Shown: piece by piece, positions 6,089-10,408 of the stretch | Layout: each line of letters begins with the position of its first letter | Position numbering within the stretch: the first letter of the stretch is position 1 | Source of the DNA: Pseudomonadota bacterium | GTDB lineage: Bacteria > Pseudomonadota > Gammaproteobacteria > Burkholderiales > Burkholderiaceae_D | Assembly: GCA_023422955.1 (NCBI GenBank) | Contig: JAFAGG010000077.1 | Coordinates: 1 to 10,408 of the forward strand | DNA: 10,408 bases | Direction: 5' to 3' | Position numbers and translations under genes: made by a program | Notes under the pieces: generated by a model | Databases searched by the model: none | What the model saw: the letters and a program-made list of their open reading frames with translations, nothing else | What the model was told of the DNA's origin: nothing

Positions 6089-6238
6089 ATGAATAAATTA
6101 CTGAAAGCGGGCTTTATTTCGGCGGAGGCTAACTTTTGCGCAGCAAAAGTTAAGCGCAGCGGCCGTAGCCAAAACAAGGCTCGCGCTGTATTAAGGGCTG
6201 CGGAGCAAGTGCAAGACGGCCTGGATGGAGAGATCTGA
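6089..6238 (+). CDS. Small ORF ending in a second copy of the TrpE C-terminus
   Basis: A 49-codon ORF starting one base after the trpE stop (TGA-G-ATG) and ending in TGATG, sharing the A with the trpG start. Residues 1-28 (MNKLLKAGFISAEANFCAAK...) have no counterpart in TrpE and span a palindrome. Residues 29-49 equal TrpE 478-498 exactly. GGAGA at 6076-6080, in the trpE tail, is a suitable ribosome binding site 8 nt away. The same tail sequence at 6227-6232 serves trpG. It may be translated mainly to relay ribosomes from trpE to trpG. It could instead be a leftover of an older trpE end. A stand-alone enzymatic function is unlikely at this size. That the frame is open across the junction is seen; that it is translated is inferred. 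Confidence 0.5.
   Translation: MNKLLKAGFISAEANFCAAKVKRSGRSQNKARAVLRAAEQVQDGLDGEI
6127..6170. repeat. Palindromic element inside the trpE-trpG spacer
   Basis: TAACTTTTGC (6130-6139) and GCAAAAGTTA (6143-6152) are perfect 10-bp inverted arms around GCA. Outer ends GGCTA (6127-6131) and TAGCC (6166-6170) are also inverted. The right end coincides to the base with the start of the homology to the trpE tail (6171/6173). In an otherwise tight operon this looks like a small inserted repeat, in the manner of in-frame palindromic elements known from Rickettsia. That family resemblance is an inference; only one copy is in the window. Confidence 0.6.
6173..6238 (+). repeat. trpE 3' tail, copy 2 (abutting trpG)
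   Basis: Encodes the same 21 residues as TrpE 478-498 using different codons at 13 positions. Examples are CTC against TTA, GTC against GTG and GAA against GAG. Both copies use AGA/AGG at the second Arg, which suggests common descent. Its stop forms TGATG with the trpG start, the usual tight trpE-trpG junction, so this copy may be the original gene end. Its GGAGAG (6227-6232), 5 nt before the ATG, is the ribosome binding site of trpG. Confidence 0.9.
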
Positions 6239-6801
6239 TGCTACTGATGATCGACAACTACGATTCCTTCACCTACAACCTGGTGCAGTATTTCGGTGAG
6301 CTGGGTGAAGACGTGCGGACCTTCCGCAACGACGAGATCACACTGGATGAAATCGCTGCGATGAAGCCGGACCGCATCTGCATTTCTCCCGGCCCCTGCT
6401 CACCCATGGAAGCGGGCATTTCCGTGCCGGTGCTGAAACGCTTTGCTGGCGAACTGCCGATTCTGGGCGTGTGCCTGGGTCATCAAAGCATAGGCGCGGC
6501 ATTCGGCGGCAAGATCATACGCGCCAAGCAAGTCATGCATGGCAAAACCTCGGTCATGCACCATACCGGCGTTGGCGTCTTCAAGGAACTGCCGAATCCC
6601 TACACGGTGATTCGCTATCACTCGCTGGCCATCGAACGCGAATCGCTGCCCGACTGTCTGGAAGTGACGGCCTGGACTGAGGATGGCGAAATCATGGGCG
6701 TACGCCACAAGGAATTGAATGTGCAGGGTGTGCAATTCCATCCGGAATCCATCCTGACCGAACAAGGCCACGCACTGCTGAAAAACTTCCTGGAAAGTTG
6801 A
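6238..6801 (+). CDS. trpG: Anthranilate synthase component II, glutamine amidotransferase
   Basis: A 187-residue class I (triad) glutamine amidotransferase that hydrolyses glutamine and channels ammonia to TrpE. It opens with MLLMIDNYDSFTYNLVQYF, the family signature. ISPGPCSPMEAG (49-60) is the oxyanion/Gly-rich region. The nucleophile Cys79 is in GVCLGHQ (77-83), and the triad His168 and Glu170 are in QFHPES. In some bacteria the same protein also serves p-aminobenzoate synthase (PabB); that cannot be decided here. The start shares one base with the preceding stop (TGATG) and has GGAGAG 5 nt upstream, so translation is coupled to the small ORF at 6089 rather than directly to trpE. The stop is followed by one base and then the ATG of the next gene. 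Confidence 0.96.
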   Translation: MLLMIDNYDSFTYNLVQYFGELGEDVRTFRNDEITLDEIAAMKPDRICISPGPCSPMEAGISVPVLKRFAGELPILGVCLGHQSIGAAFGGKIIRAKQVMHGKTSVMHHTGVGVFKELPNPYTVIRYHSLAIERESLPDCLEVTAWTEDGEIMGVRHKELNVQGVQFHPESILTEQGHALLKNFLES

Positions 6802-6802
6802 T

Positions 6803-7165
6803 ATGCGCCTGGTATTCCTGCTTGCCTTTAGCCTGATCGCTTCCGCTGCTCACGCCAGCATTGAGCAAGTCTGCAGCGCGAAGCAGAACGATTCCGGCGC
6901 ATATGCCAATTGCATCGATGTAGAGCGCAAGCGCGCAGCGAACACCTTGCGCGAACTGGATTCGCAAATCATGCAAGTCTTACATGCCGACAGCAAGAAA
7001 AGCGGTAATACAAAGCGGCCGGATGCCTACCGCAAATCGCAAGTCGAACATGTCCGCAAGCGCAGGGGCAGCTGTAAGCAACAGGATGAGATAAAGCGCA
7101 ATATCTGTGAAGGCGACATGGACAATGTCCAGATCCAGTCACTGCAAAAATATTTAGAAGAATAA
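6803..7165 (+). CDS. Secreted small protein, LprI-like (DUF1311) candidate
   Basis: A 120-residue protein with a clear Sec signal peptide: MRLVFLLAFSLIASAAHA, AHA cleavage expected after residue 18. The mature part has four cysteines (24, 37, 91, 102). Their layout is C-x12-C, a helical middle with LRELDSQIMQVL, then YRKSQVEHVRKRRGSC and a last Cys 10 residues on. This resembles the LprI/DUF1311 pattern, in which an aromatic-x3-R-D-x-x-C motif follows an LN/LD-containing helix and the cysteines pair. Some members are periplasmic lysozyme inhibitors. The match is by eye and partial: the usual W...RD motif is changed. It starts TGA-T-ATG after trpG with GGAAAG as a possible ribosome binding site, and trpD follows 11 nt after its stop. 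It is thus fully embedded in the trp operon, although an exported protein has no known role in Trp synthesis. Confidence 0.8.
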   Translation: MRLVFLLAFSLIASAAHASIEQVCSAKQNDSGAYANCIDVERKRAANTLRELDSQIMQVLHADSKKSGNTKRPDAYRKSQVEHVRKRRGSCKQQDEIKRNICEGDMDNVQIQSLQKYLEE

Positions 7166-7176
7166 AAGGAGCGTTG

Positions 7177-8208
7177 ATGATGAATCAGCAAGAAGCGCTG
7201 TTGCGCTGCATCGAGGGCCGGGAAATTTTCCACGACGAGATGCTCGCACTGTTTCGCCAGCTGATGCGTGGTGAAATGTCCCCGGTCATGATCGCCGCGC
7301 TAACCATAGGATTGCGTGTGAAGAAGGAAACCGTCGGCGAAATTTCCGCCGCGGCCCAGGTCATGCGCGAGTTTTCCACCAAGGTTGACGTTGCCGATAC
7401 CCGCAACATGGTGGATATCGTCGGCACCGGCGGCGACGGCGCCAACACCTTCAACATTTCCACCGCCTCCATGTTCGTTGCGGCCGCCGCTGGCGCAAAA
7501 GTCGCCAAGCATGGCGGACGTAGCGTCTCCTCCTCTTCAGGCAGTGCCGATGTGCTGGAAGCGCTGGGTGCCAACATCAACCTCAAGCCCGAGCTGGTCG
7601 CGGAATCCATCGCAAGAACCGGCATCGGATTCATGTTCGCGCCCAACCATCATGCGGCGATGAAGCATGCGGCGCCGGTGCGCAAGGAACTGGGCGTACG
7701 CACCATTTTCAATATCCTGGGACCGCTGACCAATCCTGCTGGCGCGCCAAATATCCTGATGGGTGTGTTTCATCCTGACCTGGTGGGCATTCAAGTCCGC
7801 GTATTGCAGCGTCTCGGTGCAGAGCATGCGCTGGTAGTCTGGGGACGCGACAACATGGACGAAGTGTCGCTGGGCGCGGCCACCATGGTGGGCGAACTGG
7901 TCAACGGCGAAATCCGCGAGTATGAGATTCACCCGGAAGATTTCGGCATGCCCATGATTGCCAGCCGCAATCTGCGAGTCGGTGGTGCAGCCGAATCCAA
8001 GGAAAAAGTTCTGGAAGCGTTGTCCAATGCGCCCGGCCCTGTGCGTGACATCGTCGTCCTCAACAGCGGCACTGCGATGTATGCAGCAGGTATTGTGGAG
8101 TCCATTGAAGCGGGCATCGCCAAGGCCAAAGAGACCCTTGCTTCCGGTGCAGCACACGCAAAAATGGAGCAATTCGTCCAGGTTACACGTGAACTGGGCG
8201 GTGTATAA
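7177..8208 (+). CDS. trpD: Anthranilate phosphoribosyltransferase
   Basis: A 343-residue cytosolic enzyme that transfers phosphoribose from PRPP to anthranilate. From the ATG at 7177, GTGGDGANTFNIST (83-96) is the PRPP-binding loop, KHGGRSVSSSSGSAD (111-125) the second substrate region, and Asp228-Glu229 in NMDEVS the Mg2+ pair. LGVRTIFNILGPLTNP (172-187) is also typical. Three tandem candidate starts exist: TTG 7174, ATG 7177 and ATG 7180. AAGGAG at 7166-7171 lies 5 nt before 7177 and 8 nt before 7180, so either ATG is reasonable and TTG unlikely. It follows the LprI-like gene by 11 nt and precedes trpC by 25 nt. Confidence 0.96.
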   Translation: MMNQQEALLRCIEGREIFHDEMLALFRQLMRGEMSPVMIAALTIGLRVKKETVGEISAAAQVMREFSTKVDVADTRNMVDIVGTGGDGANTFNISTASMFVAAAAGAKVAKHGGRSVSSSSGSADVLEALGANINLKPELVAESIARTGIGFMFAPNHHAAMKHAAPVRKELGVRTIFNILGPLTNPAGAPNILMGVFHPDLVGIQVRVLQRLGAEHALVVWGRDNMDEVSLGAATMVGELVNGEIREYEIHPEDFGMPMIASRNLRVGGAAESKEKVLEALSNAPGPVRDIVVLNSGTAMYAAGIVESIEAGIAKAKETLASGAAHAKMEQFVQVTRELGGV

Positions 8209-8233
8209 GCCATCCTATATTTAGGTAGTTGAT

Positions 8234-9031
8234 ATGTCCGATATCCTGAACAAGATCCTCGCCGTCAAGGCTGAAGAAGTCGCCGCGGCGAAAAAATACC
8301 GCGATCTCGCCAGCCTGCGCCACGAAGCAGAAAGCGCTGAGTGCCGCGGCAACCTGCGCGGCTTTGAAGCGGCATTGCGTGACAAGATCGCGACCGGCAA
8401 GGCAGGCGTGATTGCAGAAGTCAAAAAAGCGTCTCCTTCCAAAGGCATCTTGCGCGAAAACTTCCAGCCTGCCGAGATTGCCGCCAGCTATGCCAGCCAT
8501 GGTGCTGCCTGCTTGTCGGTGCTGACGGATGAGCAATTCTTCCAGGGTAAGGCCGCCTACCTGCAACAAGCACGTGCTGCCTGTTCCTTGCCGGCGCTAC
8601 GCAAGGATTTTCTGGTCGACCTGTACCAGGTCTATGAAGCCCGTTGTTGGGGTGCTGACGCGATATTGCTGATCGTCTCCGCGCTGGATCACGGCCTGAT
8701 GGCTGAAATGGAAGCCTGTGCGCATGAACTGGGCATGTCGGTGCTGGTAGAAGTGCACGATGCGGAAGAACTCGATGCCGCGCTGAAGCTGCACACGGCT
8801 CTACTCGGCATCAACAACCGCAACCTGCGCACTTTCGAAACCTCGCTGCAAAATACGCTGGATCTGCTGCCGCGCATTACGCCCGACAAGCTGGTGGTGA
8901 CCGAATCCGGCATTCTCGGCCCCGACGATGTAAAGCGCATGCGCGACGCCAATGTGCATGCTTTCCTGGTAGGTGAAGCTTTTATGCGAGCACCGGAGCC
9001 GGGCGTGGAACTGGCACGTTTGTTCCGCTAA
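8234..9031 (+). CDS. trpC: Indole-3-glycerol phosphate synthase
   Basis: A 265-residue TIM-barrel enzyme that converts CdRP to indole-3-glycerol phosphate with loss of CO2 and water. It is the monofunctional form, not fused to TrpF. Active-site residues are in place: Glu62 and Lys64 in AEVKKASPSKG (61-71), Lys124 in LRKDF (122-126), Glu173 in LVEVHD, Asn195 in GINNRNL (192-198), and Glu224-Ser225 in TESGI. The N-terminus MSDILNKILAVKAEEV is typical. The ribosome binding site is weak (TAGGTAG region, 8222-8228). Last gene of the trp block here; a strong terminator follows about 60 bp after the stop. trpF, trpB and trpA are absent from the window, so the pathway is split. Confidence 0.96.
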   Translation: MSDILNKILAVKAEEVAAAKKYRDLASLRHEAESAECRGNLRGFEAALRDKIATGKAGVIAEVKKASPSKGILRENFQPAEIAASYASHGAACLSVLTDEQFFQGKAAYLQQARAACSLPALRKDFLVDLYQVYEARCWGADAILLIVSALDHGLMAEMEACAHELGMSVLVEVHDAEELDAALKLHTALLGINNRNLRTFETSLQNTLDLLPRITPDKLVVTESGILGPDDVKRMRDANVHAFLVGEAFMRAPEPGVELARLFR

Positions 9032-9093
9032 TCAATGGGGGCAAGAGGTTGGCATTCGAATCACACCATTTCGTCCAATAGAATCAAACACTT

Positions 9094-9127
9094 AGGTCAA
9101 TCTTCGGATTGGCCTTTTTGTTTTTTT
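9094..9127 (+). terminator. Intrinsic terminator of the trp operon
   Basis: AGGTCAATC (9094-9102) and GATTGGCCT (9107-9115) form a 9-bp stem with one G-T pair and a UUCG tetraloop, followed by TTTTGTTTTTTT. This textbook structure closes the trp transcript. Confidence 0.93.
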
Positions 9128-9280
9128 GCGCTCTTGATCTGCCCTCCTGAATTAATTTGGCTTTTTGCCGCAGAAAATAATCTTGCAAGATAAGGTGCGC
9201 GATGATGACTTACAATTTTTCTGGGCACATCACCATAATCAAAATAATGATGATGCAAACCCTCCGGCAAGTTCCTGCGT
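9128..9280. other. Spacer between trp terminator and chrA stop
   Basis: AT-richer DNA without a convincing gene. A 61-codon plus-strand ORF (9165-9350) gives a His/Asn-rich product with no family look and overlaps the 3' end of chrA. I see no clear terminator for chrA on the minus strand here. Confidence 0.5.
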
Positions 9281-10408
9281 TCACATAGTCATTACCCATC
9301 CTGCCGCAGCCGCGAGGATGACTACTATGACTGGCGAGACGCGACCATAAACGAGCAAACCAAAGGCAGCCAATGCCAAGCCAAAGTCATCACGCGAGTG
9401 AATCGCACTTATCCAAACCGGGTCGTAGAGTGCAGCGGCAAGGATGCCGACAACCGCCGCATTAATGCCTGCCATCGCACGCTGCACCGCATCACGCTGT
9501 CGTAAAAGCTCCCAAAATGGCAGCGCTCCGGCAATAAGCAAAAAGGCGGGCATGAAGATAGCAACCAGCAACATCAACCCTCCGGTCAATCCTCCCATCA
9601 CCGCACCGAGATAGGCAGCAAAGGTAAATAAGGGCCCCGGCACTGCCTGCGCCGCTCCGTAGCCAGCAAGGAAGACCTCATTACTGACCCAACCGCCCGG
9701 TACCACGCCCGCTTGCAGCAGCGGGAGAACAACATGTCCGCCACCAAAAACCAATGCGCCGGCTTTATAGAACACCGCCATCGCTGACAAGGCGGCCGAG
9801 TGCGTCATGGCGGCCAACGCCGGCAGCGCCACAAGCAAAATGACAAACAGTAAGAGCAGCACTGCTCCGATGGCCTTGCTTACGCCATAGTCACGATGCG
9901 TTGCGCCCGGCAAACTGGTGTGCCGCAGCCCCCATCGGCCGATGGCGCCACCTGCGATAATGGCGGCGACTTGACCGCTCGCGGAAGGCAAGGCAAGCAC
10001 CAGCAGCGCTGCGCCAATGGCAACGCCAGCGCGAGGCCGGTCCGGGCAGAGTGACTTGGCCATGCCCCACACAGCTTGGGCGACCACTGCCACCGCCACC
10101 ACTTTCAGACCGTTGACTACGCCTGACTGGGAAAGCCCCGCCCACGAGGTAACGCCGAAGGCAAACGCCATTAAAGCCAGGGCCGACGGTAAGGTAAAAG
10201 CTATCCAGGCTGCGAAGGCGCCGAGCCATCCCGCCCGACCCAGCCCGAGTGCAATACCTACTTGGCTGCTCGCCGGGCCAGGGAGAAACTGGCAAAGTGC
10301 CACCAAATCGGAAAAGCTCTTGTCGTCGAGCCACTTGCGCCGCTCGACGAATTCTGTCCGGAAATAACCGAGATGCGCTATCGGCCCACCGAAGGACGTC
10401 AAACCCAG
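9281..10408 (-). CDS. chrA: Chromate transporter, ChrA/CHR family, 5' end outside window
   Basis: An inner-membrane protein of the two-domain CHR family, which exports chromate driven by proton motive force. At least 375 residues are visible. Counting from the TTG at 10402, the first half carries SFGGPIAHLGYF (3-14) and FLPGPASSQVG (39-49). The second half repeats the pattern with FGGGHVVLPLLQ (219-230) and AVPGPLFTFAAYLG (253-266), the mark of an internal duplication with inverted topology. Many hydrophobic segments are visible, in keeping with 10 or more spans. The frame stays open through Leu-Gly at 10403-10408. LGLTSFGGP is internal in this family, so the TTG is not the start and a short N-terminus lies beyond the edge. 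Sulfate or other oxyanions cannot be excluded as substrate. It is convergent with the trp operon, and its promoter is not in view. Confidence 0.93.
   Translation of the reverse strand: MGLTSFGGPIAHLGYFRTEFVERRKWLDDKSFSDLVALCQFLPGPASSQVGIALGLGRAGWLGAFAAWIAFTLPSALALMAFAFGVTSWAGLSQSGVVNGLKVVAVAVVAQAVWGMAKSLCPDRPRAGVAIGAALLVLALPSASGQVAAIIAGGAIGRWGLRHTSLPGATHRDYGVSKAIGAVLLLLFVILLVALPALAAMTHSAALSAMAVFYKAGALVFGGGHVVLPLLQAGVVPGGWVSNEVFLAGYGAAQAVPGPLFTFAAYLGAVMGGLTGGLMLLVAIFMPAFLLIAGALPFWELLRQRDAVQRAMAGINAAVVGILAAALYDPVWISAIHSRDDFGLALAAFGLLVYGRVSPVIVVILAAAAGWVMTM

Noticed and set aside
5446..6177. Long ORF antisense to the trpE 3' half and the trpE-trpG spacer (243 codons)
   Set aside because: A shadow of trpE. 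It crosses the palindrome but shows no family motif and no ribosome binding site.
9040..9080. tRNA-like 3' end with TTCGAATC and a later CCA, a possible attachment-site remnant
   Set aside because: The bases around TTCGAATC do not form a 5-bp T stem and no acceptor or anticodon arm can be found upstream, where trpC is intact.
9165..9350. Plus-strand ORF of 61 codons after the trp terminator
   Set aside because: Low-complexity His/Asn/Asp-rich product, no clear promoter or ribosome binding site, and overlaps the 3' end of chrA.
10400..10402. TTG as start codon of the chromate transporter
   Set aside because: The frame is open to the window edge and the residues around it (LGLTSFGGP) are internal in the ChrA family, so the gene is partial at its 5' end.
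1..10408. CRISPR array, insertion sequence, transposase, integrase or toxin-antitoxin pair
   Set aside because: No regularly spaced repeats, no terminal inverted repeats around an ORF, and no such proteins in any frame. The only mobile-like traces are the small repeats reported.

Overview
The window reads as a chromosomal segment of a betaproteobacterium, most likely from the Oxalobacteraceae (Herminiimonas/Janthinobacterium-like). This is judged from the gene order rpe-gph-trpE-trpG-trpD-trpC, the moderate GC content and the protein flavour; no search was run. Most of the window is housekeeping DNA in good condition.

Layout: positions 1-605 hold no convincing gene, only two degenerate hairpin-bearing direct repeats at the far left. 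A universal stress protein gene (606-1043, +) faces a lipoprotein lytic transglycosylase gene, mltA (1091-2347, -), across a shared hairpin terminator. A small membrane-protein ORF (2357-2539, +) starts 9 bp from the mltA start on the opposite strand and converges on apaG (2513-2887, -). apaG is divergent from rpe (3040, +). Then come rpe and gph with an ATGA overlap, a Trp-codon-rich leader peptide with a terminator hairpin (attenuator), trpE, a small extra ORF, trpG, a secreted LprI-like small protein, trpD and trpC. The block ends in a UUCG-loop terminator at about 9094-9127. At the right edge a chromate transporter gene (chrA, -) runs out of the window.

The trp block supplies the steps from chorismate to indole-glycerol phosphate: TrpE+TrpG make anthranilate, TrpD adds the phosphoribosyl group, and TrpC closes the indole ring. 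The isomerase step (TrpF) and tryptophan synthase (TrpAB) are not in this window. The leader at 4389-4523 has three Trp codons just before its stop codon. It also has a GGCAA segment that can pair with the same TTGCC segment the terminator uses, so ribosome-mediated attenuation by tryptophan supply is readable directly from the sequence.

The most unusual structure lies between trpE and trpG (6088-6237). The last 21 codons of trpE are present a second time, 151 bp downstream. They encode exactly the same 21 amino acids, yet 13 of the 21 codons differ, all synonymously. The second copy is the tail of a 49-codon ORF that starts just after the trpE stop, contains a near-perfect palindrome, and ends in a TGATG overlap with trpG. 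It looks like the trace of an insertion or allele replacement that kept, or rebuilt, the translational relay from trpE to trpG.
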